From assembly GCF_051020975.1 (NCBI RefSeq), contig NW_027478158.1, positions 15,686,001 to 15,750,000 on the forward strand: a DNA stretch of 64,000 bases. Direction: 5' to 3'. The position numbers and the translations under genes are program-made. Position 1 is the first letter of the stretch; each line of letters starts with the position of its first letter. Positions 10,799 through 24,000 of this stretch are shown piece by piece. Source of the stretch: Osmia lignaria lignaria. Lineage: Eukaryota; Arthropoda; Insecta; Hymenoptera; Megachilidae. The notes beneath the pieces are model-generated. The model did no database searches, had not been told where the DNA came from, and saw only the letters and a list, made by a program, of their open reading frames with translations.

Positions 10799-13700
10799 TT
10801 GCAGATATATCTCCAGGGAAGGGGCCTGACGGACATATTTCGAGATATTTCTTCTTCTTGTTGTTCTTCTTCTGCACAGCTAACCTGGAAGTGGCATTTG
10901 CAGCTCGCAATAGTGCAGAGTTATCTCAAAGAAAGGGGCCACGGTGTTTCTGTATCTCTATTATGTTGGTGCGGCTTCGGAACTTTTAAATATCTTGATA
11001 TATCTCGAGAACTACGCATCTGATCAAAAAATATCATAGAACATAAAAAGTAGGAAACTTAATTCTCTACAAAAAAGGTCTCTTAACATTTTGCCATAGC
11101 TCGCTTCGTTTCCGAGATATTTGCAGATATATCTCAAGGGAAGGGGCCTGACGGACATATTTCGAGATATTTCTTCTTCTTGTTGTTCTTCTTCTGCACA
11201 GCTAAGCTGAAAGTGGCATTTACAGCTCGCAATAGTGCAAAGTTATCACAAAGAAAGGGGCCACGGTGTTTCTGTATCTCTATTATGTTGGTGCGGCTTC
11301 GGAACTTTTAAATATCTCGATACATCTCGAAAACTACGCTTCTGATCAAAAAATATCATAGAACATAAATTGTAGGAAACTTAATTCTCTACAAAAAAGG
11401 TCTCTTAACATTTTGCCATAGCTCTCTTCGTTTCCGAGATATTTGCAGATTTATCTCAAGGGAAGGGGCCTGACGGACATATTTCGAGATATTTCTTCTT
11501 CTTGTTGTTCTTCTTCTGCACAGCTAAGCTGGAAGTGGCATTTGCAGCTCCCAATAGTGCAGAGTTATCTCAAAGAAAGGGGCCACGGTGTTTCTGTATC
11601 TCTATTATGTTGGTGCGGCTTCGGAACTTTTAAATATCTTGATATATCTCGAGAACTACGCATCTGATCAAAAAATATCATAGAACATAAAAAGTAGGAA
11701 ACTTAATTCTCTACAAAAAAGGTCTCTTAACATTTTGCCATAGCTCGCTTCGTTTCCGAGATATTTGCAGATTTATCTCAAGGGAAGGGGCCTGACGGAC
11801 ATATTTCGAGATATTTCTTCTTCTTGTTGTTCTTCTTCTGCACAGCTAAGCTGGAAGTGGCATTTGCAGCTCGCAATAGTGCAGAGTTATCTCAAAGAAG
11901 GGGGCCACGGTGTTTCTGTATCTCTATTATGTTGGTGCGGCTTCGGAACTTTTAAATATCTTGATATATCTCGAGAACTACGCATCTGATCAAAAAATAT
12001 CATAGAACATAAAAAGTAGGAAACTTAATTCTCTACAGAAAAGGTCTCTTAACATTTTGCCATAGCTCTCTTCGTTTCCGAGATATTTGCAGATTTATCT
12101 CAAGGGAAGGGGCCTGACGGACATATTTCGAGATATTTCTTATTCTTGTTGTTCTTCTTCTGCACAGCTAAGCTGGAAGTGGCATTTGCAGCTCGCAATA
12201 GTGCAGAGTTATCTCAAAGAAAGGGGCCACGGTGTTTCTGTATCTCTATTATGTTGGTGCGGCTTCGGAACTTTTAAATATCTCGATACATCTCGAAAAC
12301 TACGCTTCTGATCAAAAAATATCATAGAACATAAATTGTAGGAAACTTAATTCTCTACAAAAAAGGTCTCTTAACATTTTGCCATAGCTCTCTTCGTTTC
12401 CGAGATATTTGCAGATTTATCTCAAGGGAAGGGGCCTGACGGACATATTTCGAGATATTTCTTCTTCTTGTTGTTCTTCTTCTGCACAGCTAAGCTGGAA
12501 GTGGCATTTGCAGCTCCCAATAGTGCAGAGTTATCTCAAAGAAAGGGGCCACGGTGTTTCTGTATCTCTATTATGTTGGTGCGGCTTCGGAACTTTTAAA
12601 TATCTTGATATATCTCGAGAACTACGCATCTGATCAAAAAATATCATAGAACATAAAAAGTAGGAAACTTAATTCTCTACAAAAAAGGTCTCTTAACATT
12701 TTGCCATAGCTCGCTTCGTTTCCGAGATATTTGCAGGTTTATCTCAAGGGAAGGGGCCTAACGGACATATTTCGAGATATTTCTTCTTCCTGTTGTTCTT
12801 CTTCTGCACAGCTAAGCTGGAAGTGGCATTTGCGGCTCGCACTAGTGCAGAGTTATCTCAAAGAAAGGGGCCACGGTGTTTCTGTATCTCTATTATGTTG
12901 GTGCGGCTTCGGAACTTTTAAATATCTCGATATATCTCGAAAACTACGCTTCTGATCAAAAAATATCATAGAACATAAATTGTACGAAACATAATTCTCT
13001 ACAAAAAAGTTCTCTTAACATTTTGCCATAGCTCGCTTCGTTTCCGAGATATTTGCAGATATATCTCAAGGGAAGGGGCCTGACGGACATATTTCGAGAT
13101 ATTTCTTCTTCTTGTTGTTCTTCTTCTGCACAGCTAACCTGGAAGTGGCATTTGCAGCTCGCAATAGTGCAGAGTTATCTCAAAGAAAGGGGCCACGGTG
13201 TTTCTGTATCTCTATTATGTTGGTGCGGCTTCGGAACTTTTAAATATCTTGATATATCTCGAGAACTACGCATCTGATCAAAAAATATCATAGAACATAA
13301 AAAGTAGGAAACCTAATTCTCTACAAAAAAGGTCTCTTAACATTTTGCCATAGCTCGCTTCGTTTCCGAGATATTTGCAGATATATCTCAAGGGAAGGGG
13401 CCTGACGGACATATTTCGAGATATTTCTTCTTCTTGTTGTTCTTCTTCTGCACAGCTAAGCTGGAAGTGGCATTTGCAGCTCCCAATAGTGCAGAGTTAT
13501 CTCAAAGAAAGGGGCCACGGTGTTTCTGTATCTCTATTATGTTGGTGCGGCTTCGGAACTTTTAAATATCTTGATATATCTCGAGAACTACGCATCTGAT
13601 CAAAAAATATCATAGAACATAAAAAGTAGGAAACTTAATTCTCTACAAAAAAGGTCTCTTAACATTTTGCCATAGCTCGCTTCGTTTCCGAGATATTTGC

Positions 13701-14340
13701 AGGTTTATCTCAAGGGAAGGGGCCTAACGGACATATTTCGAGATATTTCTTCTTCCTGTTGTTCTTCTTCTGCACAGCTAAGCTGGAAGTGGCATTTGCG
13801 GCTCGCACTAGTGCAGAGTTATCTCAAAGAAAGGGGCCACGGTGTTTCTGTATCTCTATTATGTTGGTGCGGCTTCGGAACTTTTAAATATCTCGATATA
13901 TCTCGAAAACTACGCTTCTGATCAAAAAATATCATAGAACATAAATTGTACGAAACATAATTCTCTACAAAAAAGTTCTCTTAACATTTTGCCATAGCTC
14001 GCTTCGTTTCCGAGATATTTGCAGATATATCTCAAGGGAAGGGGCCTGACGGACATATTTCGAGATATTTCTTCTTCTTGTTGTTCTTCTTCTGCACAGC
14101 TAACCTGGAAGTGGCATTTGCAGCTCGCAATAGTGCAGAGTTATCTCAAAGAAAGGGGCCACGGTGTTTCTGTATCTCTATTATGTTGGTGCGGCTTCGG
14201 AACTTTTAAATATCTTGATATATCTCGAGAACTACGCATCTGATCAAAAAATATCATAGAACATAAAAAGTAGGAAACCTAATTCTCTACAAAAAAGGTC
14301 TCTTAACATTTTGCCATAGCTCGCTTCGTTTCCGAGATAT
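10799..14340 (+). repeat. 11-monomer higher-order repeat, copy 1 (3542 bp)
   Basis: Monomer order f, a, b, d, g, b, c, f, b, c, f with starts at 10799, 11121, 11443, 11765, 12087, 12409, 12731, 13053, 13375, 13697 and 14019. The next copy starts at 14341 with the same order and the same rare marks (CTCCAGGG at the start, ACCTAATTC at the end of late f units). It contains an inner 3-monomer duplication, b-c-f (12409-13374) followed by b-c-f (13375-14340), 966 bp each. Sampled positions look identical between copies. Confidence 0.92.
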
Positions 14341-17300
14341 TTGCAGATATATCTCCAGGGAAGGGGCCTGACGGACATATTTCGAGATATTTCTTCTTCT
14401 TGTTGTTCTTCTTCTGCACAGCTAACCTGGAAGTGGCATTTGCAGCTCGCAATAGTGCAGAGTTATCTCAAAGAAAGGGGCCACGGTGTTTCTGTATCTC
14501 TATTATGTTGGTGCGGCTTCGGAACTTTTAAATATCTTGATATATCTCGAGAACTACGCATCTGATCAAAAAATATCATAGAACATAAAAAGTAGGAAAC
14601 TTAATTCTCTACAAAAAAGGTCTCTTAACATTTTGCCATAGCTCGCTTCGTTTCCGAGATATTTGCAGATATATCTCAAGGGAAGGGGCCTGACGGACAT
14701 ATTTCGAGATATTTCTTCTTCTTGTTGTTCTTCTTCTGCACAGCTAAGCTGAAAGTGGCATTTACAGCTCGCAATAGTGCAAAGTTATCACAAAGAAAGG
14801 GGCCACGGTGTTTCTGTATCTCTATTATGTTGGTGCGGCTTCGGAACTTTTAAATATCTCGATACATCTCGAAAACTACGCTTCTGATCAAAAAATATCA
14901 TAGAACATAAATTGTAGGAAACTTAATTCTCTACAAAAAAGGTCTCTTAACATTTTGCCATAGCTCTCTTCGTTTCCGAGATATTTGCAGATTTATCTCA
15001 AGGGAAGGGGCCTGACGGACATATTTCGAGATATTTCTTCTTCTTGTTGTTCTTCTTCTGCACAGCTAAGCTGGAAGTGGCATTTGCAGCTCCCAATAGT
15101 GCAGAGTTATCTCAAAGAAAGGGGCCACGGTGTTTCTGTATCTCTATTATGTTGGTGCGGCTTCGGAACTTTTAAATATCTTGATATATCTCGAGAACTA
15201 CGCATCTGATCAAAAAATATCATAGAACATAAAAAGTAGGAAACTTAATTCTCTACAAAAAAGGTCTCTTAACATTTTGCCATAGCTCGCTTCGTTTCCG
15301 AGATATTTGCAGATTTATCTCAAGGGAAGGGGCCTGACGGACATATTTCGAGATATTTCTTCTTCTTGTTGTTCTTCTTCTGCACAGCTAAGCTGGAAGT
15401 GGCATTTGCAGCTCGCAATAGTGCAGAGTTATCTCAAAGAAGGGGGCCACGGTGTTTCTGTATCTCTATTATGTTGGTGCGGCTTCGGAACTTTTAAATA
15501 TCTTGATATATCTCGAGAACTACGCATCTGATCAAAAAATATCATAGAACATAAAAAGTAGGAAACTTAATTCTCTACAGAAAAGGTCTCTTAACATTTT
15601 GCCATAGCTCTCTTCGTTTCCGAGATATTTGCAGATTTATCTCAAGGGAAGGGGCCTGACGGACATATTTCGAGATATTTCTTATTCTTGTTGTTCTTCT
15701 TCTGCACAGCTAAGCTGGAAGTGGCATTTGCAGCTCGCAATAGTGCAGAGTTATCTCAAAGAAAGGGGCCACGGTGTTTCTGTATCTCTATTATGTTGGT
15801 GCGGCTTCGGAACTTTTAAATATCTCGATACATCTCGAAAACTACGCTTCTGATCAAAAAATATCATAGAACATAAATTGTAGGAAACTTAATTCTCTAC
15901 AAAAAAGGTCTCTTAACATTTTGCCATAGCTCTCTTCGTTTCCGAGATATTTGCAGATTTATCTCAAGGGAAGGGGCCTGACGGACATATTTCGAGATAT
16001 TTCTTCTTCTTGTTGTTCTTCTTCTGCACAGCTAAGCTGGAAGTGGCATTTGCAGCTCCCAATAGTGCAGAGTTATCTCAAAGAAAGGGGCCACGGTGTT
16101 TCTGTATCTCTATTATGTTGGTGCGGCTTCGGAACTTTTAAATATCTTGATATATCTCGAGAACTACGCATCTGATCAAAAAATATCATAGAACATAAAA
16201 AGTAGGAAACTTAATTCTCTACAAAAAAGGTCTCTTAACATTTTGCCATAGCTCGCTTCGTTTCCGAGATATTTGCAGGTTTATCTCAAGGGAAGGGGCC
16301 TAACGGACATATTTCGAGATATTTCTTCTTCCTGTTGTTCTTCTTCTGCACAGCTAAGCTGGAAGTGGCATTTGCGGCTCGCACTAGTGCAGAGTTATCT
16401 CAAAGAAAGGGGCCACGGTGTTTCTGTATCTCTATTATGTTGGTGCGGCTTCGGAACTTTTAAATATCTCGATATATCTCGAAAACTACGCTTCTGATCA
16501 AAAAATATCATAGAACATAAATTGTACGAAACATAATTCTCTACAAAAAAGTTCTCTTAACATTTTGCCATAGCTCGCTTCGTTTCCGAGATATTTGCAG
16601 ATATATCTCAAGGGAAGGGGCCTGACGGACATATTTCGAGATATTTCTTCTTCTTGTTGTTCTTCTTCTGCACAGCTAACCTGGAAGTGGCATTTGCAGC
16701 TCGCAATAGTGCAGAGTTATCTCAAAGAAAGGGGCCACGGTGTTTCTGTATCTCTATTATGTTGGTGCGGCTTCGGAACTTTTAAATATCTTGATATATC
16801 TCGAGAACTACGCATCTGATCAAAAAATATCATAGAACATAAAAAGTAGGAAACCTAATTCTCTACAAAAAAGGTCTCTTAACATTTTGCCATAGCTCGC
16901 TTCGTTTCCGAGATATTTGCAGATATATCTCAAGGGAAGGGGCCTGACGGACATATTTCGAGATATTTCTTCTTCTTGTTGTTCTTCTTCTGCACAGCTA
17001 AGCTGGAAGTGGCATTTGCAGCTCCCAATAGTGCAGAGTTATCTCAAAGAAAGGGGCCACGGTGTTTCTGTATCTCTATTATGTTGGTGCGGCTTCGGAA
17101 CTTTTAAATATCTTGATATATCTCGAGAACTACGCATCTGATCAAAAAATATCATAGAACATAAAAAGTAGGAAACTTAATTCTCTACAAAAAAGGTCTC
17201 TTAACATTTTGCCATAGCTCGCTTCGTTTCCGAGATATTTGCAGGTTTATCTCAAGGGAAGGGGCCTAACGGACATATTTCGAGATATTTCTTCTTCCTG

Positions 17301-17882
17301 TTGTTCTTCTTCTGCACAGCTAAGCTGGAAGTGGCATTTGCGGCTCGCACTAGTGCAGAGTTATCTCAAAGAAAGGGGCCACGGTGTTTCTGTATCTCTA
17401 TTATGTTGGTGCGGCTTCGGAACTTTTAAATATCTCGATATATCTCGAAAACTACGCTTCTGATCAAAAAATATCATAGAACATAAATTGTACGAAACAT
17501 AATTCTCTACAAAAAAGTTCTCTTAACATTTTGCCATAGCTCGCTTCGTTTCCGAGATATTTGCAGATATATCTCAAGGGAAGGGGCCTGACGGACATAT
17601 TTCGAGATATTTCTTCTTCTTGTTGTTCTTCTTCTGCACAGCTAACCTGGAAGTGGCATTTGCAGCTCGCAATAGTGCAGAGTTATCTCAAAGAAAGGGG
17701 CCACGGTGTTTCTGTATCTCTATTATGTTGGTGCGGCTTCGGAACTTTTAAATATCTTGATATATCTCGAGAACTACGCATCTGATCAAAAAATATCATA
17801 GAACATAAAAAGTAGGAAACCTAATTCTCTACAAAAAAGGTCTCTTAACATTTTGCCATAGCTCGCTTCGTTTCCGAGATAT
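14341..17882 (+). repeat. 11-monomer higher-order repeat, copy 2 (3542 bp)
   Basis: Tandem second copy of the unit at 10799-14340, in the same order: starts 14341, 14663, 14985, 15307, 15629, 15951, 16273, 16595, 16917, 17239, 17561. The inner 966-bp b-c-f duplication is also present (15951-16916 and 16917-17882), so it predates the 11-monomer duplication. The match ends in the following f unit (17883), which has CTCAAGGG rather than CTCCAGGG. Confidence 0.92.
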
Positions 17883-20136
17883 TTGCAGATATATCTCAAG
17901 GGAAGGGGCCTGACGGACATATTTCGAGATATTTCTTCTTCTTGTTGTTCTTCTTCTGCACAGCTAACCTGGAAGTGGCATTTGCAGCTCGCAATAGTGC
18001 AGAGTTATCTCAAAGAAAGGGGCCACGGTGTTTCTGTATCTCTATTATGTTGGTGCGGCTTCGGAACTTTTAAATATCTTGATATATCTCGAGAACTACG
18101 CATCTGATCAAAAAATATCATAGAACATAAAAAGTAGGAAACCTAATTCTCTACAAAAAAGGTCTCTTAACATTTTGCCATAGCTCGCTTCGTTTCCGAG
18201 ATATTTGCAGATTTATCTCAAGGGAAGGGGCCTGACGGACATATTTCGAGATATTTCTTCTTCTTGTTGTTCTTCTTCTGCACAGCTAAGCTGGAAGTGG
18301 CATTTGCAGCTCGCAATAGTGCAGAGTTATCTCAAAGAAGGGGGCCACGGTGTTTCTGTATCTCTATTATGTTGGTGCGGCTTCGGAACTTTTAAATATC
18401 TTGATATATCTCGAGAACTACGCATCTGATCAAAAAATATCATAGAACATAAAAAGTAGGAAACTTAATTCTCTACAAAAACGGTCTGTTAACATTTTGC
18501 CATAGCTCGCTTCGTTTCCGAGATATTTGCAGATTTATCTCAAGTGAAGGGGCCTGACGGACATATTTCGAGATATTTCTTCTTCTTGTTGTTCTTCTTC
18601 TGCACAGCTAAGCTGGAAGTGGCATTTGCAGCTCGCAATAGTGCAGAGTTATCTCAAAGAAAGGGGCCACGGTGTTTCTGTATCTCTATTATGTTGGTGC
18701 GGCTTCGGAACTTTTAAATATCTTGATATATCTCGAGAACTACGCATCTGATCAAAAAATATCATAGAACATAAAAAGTAGGAAACTTAATTCTCTACAA
18801 AAAAGGTCTCTCAACATTATGCCATAGCTCGCTTCGTTTCCGAGATATTTGCAGATTTATCTCAAGGGAAGGGGCCTGACGGACATATTTCGAGATATTT
18901 CTTCTTCTTGTTGTTCTTCTTCTGCACAGCTAAGCTGGAAGTGGCATTTGCGGCTCGCACTAGTGCAGAGTTATCCCAAAGAAAGGGGCCACGGTGTTTC
19001 TGTATCTCTATTATGTTGGTGCGGCTTCGGAACTTTTAAATATCTCGATATATCTCGAAAACTACGCTTCTGATCAAAAAATATCATAGAACATAAATTG
19101 TAGGAAACATAATTCTCTACAAAAAAGTTCTCTTAACATTTTGCCATAGCTCGCTTCGTTTCCGAGATATTTGCAGATATATCTCAAGGGAAGGGGCCTG
19201 ACGGACATATTTCGAGATATTTCTTCTTCTTGTTGTTCTTCTTCTGCACAGCTAACCTGGAAGTGGCATTTGCAGCTCGCAATAGTGCAGAGTTATCTCA
19301 AAGAAAGGGGCCACGGTGTTTCTGTATCTCTATTATGTTGGTGCGGCTTCGGAACTTTTAAATATCTTGATATATCTCGAGAACTACGCATCTGATCAAA
19401 AAATATCATAGAACATAAAAAGTAGGAAACTTAATTCTCTACAAAAAAGGTCTCTTAACATTTTGCCATAGCTCGCTTCGTTTCCGAGATATTTGCAGAT
19501 TTATCTCAAGGGAAGGGGCCTGACGGACATATTTCGAGATATTTCTTCTTCTTGTTGTTCTTCTTCTGCACAGCTAAGCTGGAAGTGGCATTTGCAGCTC
19601 GCAATAGTGCAGAGTTATCTCAAAGAAGGGGGCCACGGTGTTTCTGTATCTCTATTATGTTGGTGCGGCTTCGGAACTTTTAAATATCTTGATATATCTC
19701 GAGAACTACGCATCTGATCAAAAAATATCATAGAACATAAAAAGTAGGAAACTTAATTCTCTACAGAAAAGGTCTGTTAACATTGTGCCATAGCTCTCTT
19801 CGTTTCCGAGATATTTGCAGATTTATCTCAAGGGAAGGGGCCTGACGGACATATTTCGAGATATTTCTTATTCTTGTTGTTCTCCTTCTGCACAGCTAAG
19901 CTGGAAGTGGCATTTGCAGCTCGCAATAGTGCAGAGTTATCTCAAAGAAAGGGGCCACGGTGTTTCTGTATCTCTATTATGTTGGTGCGGCTTCGGAACT
20001 TTTAAATATCTTGATATATCTCGAGAACTACGCATCTGATCAAAAAATATCATAGAACATAAAAAGTAGGAAACTTAATTCTCTACAAAAACGGTCTCTT
20101 AACATTTTGCCATAGCTCGCTTCGTTTCCGAGATAT
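17883..20136 (+). repeat. Array block: f-d-(9189 type)-c-f-d-g
   Basis: Starts are f (17883), d (18205), the CAAGTGAAGG unit (18527), a c-like unit with an S-type start (18849), f (19171), d (19493) and g with TTCTCCTTCTG (19815). The end of the 18205 unit (AAAAACGGTCTGTTAAC) and the 18527 unit match the corresponding DNA around 9138-9189, 29 monomers upstream. Confidence 0.8.
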
Positions 20137-23100
20137 TTGCAGATATATCTCAAGGGAAGGGGCCTGACGGACATATTTCGAGATATTTCTTCTTCTTGTT
20201 GTTCTTCTTCTGCACAGCTAAGCTGAAAGTGGCATTTACAGCTCGCAATAGTGCAAAGTTATCACAAAGAAAGGGGCCACGGTGTTTCTGTATCTCTATT
20301 ATGTTGGTGCGGCTTCGGAACTTTTAAATATCTCGATACATCTCGAAAACTACGCTTCTGATCAAAAAATATCATAGAACATAAATTGTAGGAAACTTAA
20401 TTCTCTACAAAAAAGGTCTCTTAACATTTTGCCATAGCTCTCTTCGTTTCCGAGATATTTGCAGATTTATCTCAAGGGAAGGGGCCTGACGGACATATTT
20501 CGAGATATTTCTTCTTCTTGTTGTTCTTCTTCTGCACAGCTAAGCTGGAAGTGGCATTTGCAGCTCCCAATAGTGCAGAGTTATCTCAAAGAAAGGGGCC
20601 ACGGTGTTTCTGTATCTCTATTATGTTGGTGCGGCTTCGGAACTTTTAAATATCTTGATATATCTCGAGAACTACGCATCTGATCAAAAAATATCATAGA
20701 ACATAAAAAGTAGGAAACTTAATTCTCTACAAAAAAGGTCTCTTAACATTTTGCCATAGCTCGCTTCGTTTCCGAGATATTTGCAGGTTTATCTCAAGGG
20801 AAGGGGCCTAACGGACATATTTCGAGATATTTCTTCTTCTTGTTGTTCTTCTTCTGCACAGCTAAGCTGGAAGTGGCATTTGCGGCTCGCACTAGTGCAG
20901 AGTTATCCCAAAGAAAGGGGCCACGGTGTTTCTGTATCTCTATTATGTTGGTGCGGCTTCGGAACTTTTAAATATCTCGATATATCTCGAAAACTACGCT
21001 TCTGATCAAAAAATATCATAGAACATAAATTGTAGGAAACATAATTCTCTACAAAAAAGTTCTCTTAACATTTTGCCATAGCTCGCTTCGTTTCCGAGAT
21101 ATTTGCAGATATATCTCAAGGGAAGGGGCCTGACGGACATATTTCGAGATATTTCTTCTTCTTGTTGTTCTTCTTCTGCACAGCTAACCTGGAAGTGGCA
21201 TTTGCAGCTCGCAATAGTGCAGAGTTATCTCAAAGAAAGGGGCCACGGTGTTTCTGTATCTCTATTATGTTGGTGCGGCTTCGGAACTTTTAAATATCTT
21301 GATATATCTCGAGAACTACGCATCTGATCAAAAAATATCATAGAACATAAAAAGTAGGAAACTTAATTCTCTACAAAAAAGGTCTCTTAACATTTTGCCA
21401 TAGCTCGCTTCGTTTCCGAGATATTTGCAGATTTATCTCAAGGGAAGGGGCCTGACGGACATATTTCGAGATATTTCTTCTTCTTGTTGTTCTTCTTCTG
21501 CACAGCTAAGCTGGAAGTGGCATTTGCAGCTCGCAATAGTGCAGAGTTATCTCAAAGAAGGGGGCCACGGTGTTTCTGTATCTCTATTATGTTGGTGCGG
21601 CTTCGGAACTTTTAAATATCTTGATATATCTCGAGAACTACGCATCTGATCAAAAAATATCATAGAACATAAAAAGTAGGAAACTTAATTCTCTACAAAA
21701 AAGGTCTCTTAACATTTTGCCATAGCTCGCTTCGTTTCCGAGATATTTGCAGATTTATCTCAAGGGAAGGGGCCTGACGGACATATTTCGAGATATTTCT
21801 TCTTCTTGTTGTTCTTCTTCTGCACAGCTAAGCTGGAAGTGGCATTTGCAGCTCGCAATAGTGCAGAGTTATCTCAAAGAAGGGGGCCACGGTGTTTCTG
21901 TATCTCTATTATGTTGGTGCGGCTTCGGAACTTTTAAATATCTTGATATATCTCGAGAACTACGCATCTGATCAAAAAATATCATAGAACATAAAAAGTA
22001 GGAAACTTAATTCTCTACAGAAAAGGTCTCTTAACATTTTGCCATAGCTCTCTTCGTTTCCGAGATATTTGCAGATTTATCTCAAGGGAAGGGGCCTGAC
22101 GGACATATTTCGAGATATTTCTTATTCTTGTTGTTCTTCTTCTGCACAGCTAAGCTGGAAGTGGCATTTGCAGCTCGCAATAGTGCAGAGTTATCTCAAA
22201 GAAAGGGGCCACGGTGTTTCTGTATCTCTATTATGTTGGTGCGGCTTCGGAACTTTTAAATATCTCGATACATCTCGAAAACTACGCTTCTGATCAAAAA
22301 ATATCATAGAACATAAATTGTAGGAAACTTAATTCTCTACAAAAAAGGTCTCTTAACATTTTGCCATAGCTCTCTTCGTTTCCGAGATATTTGCAGATTT
22401 ATCTCAAGGGAAGGGGCCTGACGGACATATTTCGAGATATTTCTTCTTCTTGTTGTTCTTCTTCTGCACAGCTAAGCTGGAAGTGGCATTTGCAGCTCCC
22501 AATAGTGCAGAGTTATCTCAAAGAAAGGGGCCACGGTGTTTCTGTATCTCTATTATGTTGGTGCGGCTTCGGAACTTTTAAATATCTTGATATATCTCGA
22601 GAACTACGCATCTGATCAAAAAATATCATAGAACATAAAAAGTAGGAAACTTAATTCTCTACAAAAAAGGTCTCTTAACATTTTGCCATAGCTCGCTTCG
22701 TTTCCGAGATATTTGCAGGTTTATCTCAAGGGAAGGGGCCTAACGGACATATTTCGAGATATTTCTTCTTCCTGTTGTTCTTCTTCTGCACAGCTAAGCT
22801 GGAAGTGGCATTTGCGGCTCGCACTAGTGCAGAGTTATCTCAAAGAAAGGGGCCACGGTGTTTCTGTATCTCTATTATGTTGGTGCGGCTTCGGAACTTT
22901 TAAATATCTCGATATATCTCGAAAACTACGCTTCTGATCAAAAAATATCATAGAACATAAATTGTACGAAACATAATTCTCTACAAAAAAGTTCTCTTAA
23001 CATTTTGCCATAGCTCGCTTCGTTTCCGAGATATTTGCAGATATATCTCAAGGGAAGGGGCCTGACGGACATATTTCGAGATATTTCTTCTTCTTGTTGT

Positions 23101-23678
23101 TCTTCTTCTGCACAGCTAACCTGGAAGTGGCATTTGCAGCTCGCAATAGTGCAGAGTTATCTCAAAGAAAGGGGCCACGGTGTTTCTGTATCTCTATTAT
23201 GTTGGTGCGGCTTCGGAACTTTTAAATATCTTGATATATCTCGAGAACTACGCATCTGATCAAAAAATATCATAGAACATAAAAAGTAGGAAACTTAATT
23301 CTCTACAGAAAAGGTCTCTTAACATTGTGCCATAGCTCTCTTCGTTTCCGAGATATTTGCAGATTTATCTCAAGGGAAGGGGCCTGACGGACATATTTCG
23401 AGATATTTCTTATTCTTGTTGTTCTCCTTCTGCACAGCTAAGCTGGAAGTGGCATTTGCAGCTCGCAATAGTGCAGAGTTATCTCAAAGAAAGGGGCCAC
23501 GGTGTTTCTGTATCTCTATTATGTTGGTGCGGCTTCGGAACTTTTAAATATCTTGATATATCTCGAGAACTACGCATCTGATCAAAAAATATCATAGAAC
23601 ATAAAAAGTAGGAAACTTAATTCTCTACAAAAACGGTCTCTTAACATTTTGCCATAGCTCGCTTCGTTTCCGAGATAT
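20137..23678 (+). repeat. Array block: a-b-c-f-d-d-g-b-c-f-g, another 11-monomer span
   Basis: Units start at 20137 (a), 20459 (b), 20781 (c), 21103 (f), 21425 and 21747 (two adjacent d), 22069 (g), 22391 (b), 22713 (c), 23035 (f) and 23357 (g with TTCTCCTTCTG). The g-type units at 19815 and 23357 are 3542 bp apart and share TTCTCCTTCTG and ACATTGTGCC. The cassette g-b-c-f at 22069-23356 is the fourth occurrence in the window, after 7257, 12087 and 15629. Confidence 0.82.
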
Positions 23679-24000
23679 TTGCAGATATATCTCAAGGGAA
23701 GGGGCCTGACGGACATATTTCGAGATATTTCTTCTTCTTGTTGTTCTTCTTCTGCACAGCTAAGCTGAAAGTGGCATTTACAGCTCGCAATAGTGCAAAG
23801 TTATCACAAAGAAAGGGGCCACGGTGTTTCTGTATCTCTATTATGTTGGTGCGGCTTCGGAACTTTTAAATATCTTGATATATCTCGAGAACTGCGCATC
23901 TGATCAAAAAATATCATAGAACATAAAAAGTAGGAAACTTAATTCTCTACAAAAAAGGTCTCTTAACATTTTGCCATAGCTCGCTTCGTTTCCGAGATAT
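23679..24000 (+). repeat. Chimeric junction monomer between two array domains
   Basis: The first half is type a (CTGAAAG, TTTACAGCTC, GCAAAGTTATCAC). From about 23876 the tail instead carries CGAGAACTGCGCATCTG, the tail of the units at 24967 and 26255 in the next domain; other a units end CGAAAACTACGCTTCTG. The switch lies between about 23815 and 23876. Upstream DNA is built of types a-g; downstream DNA is dominated by n and its relatives. Confidence 0.82.
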
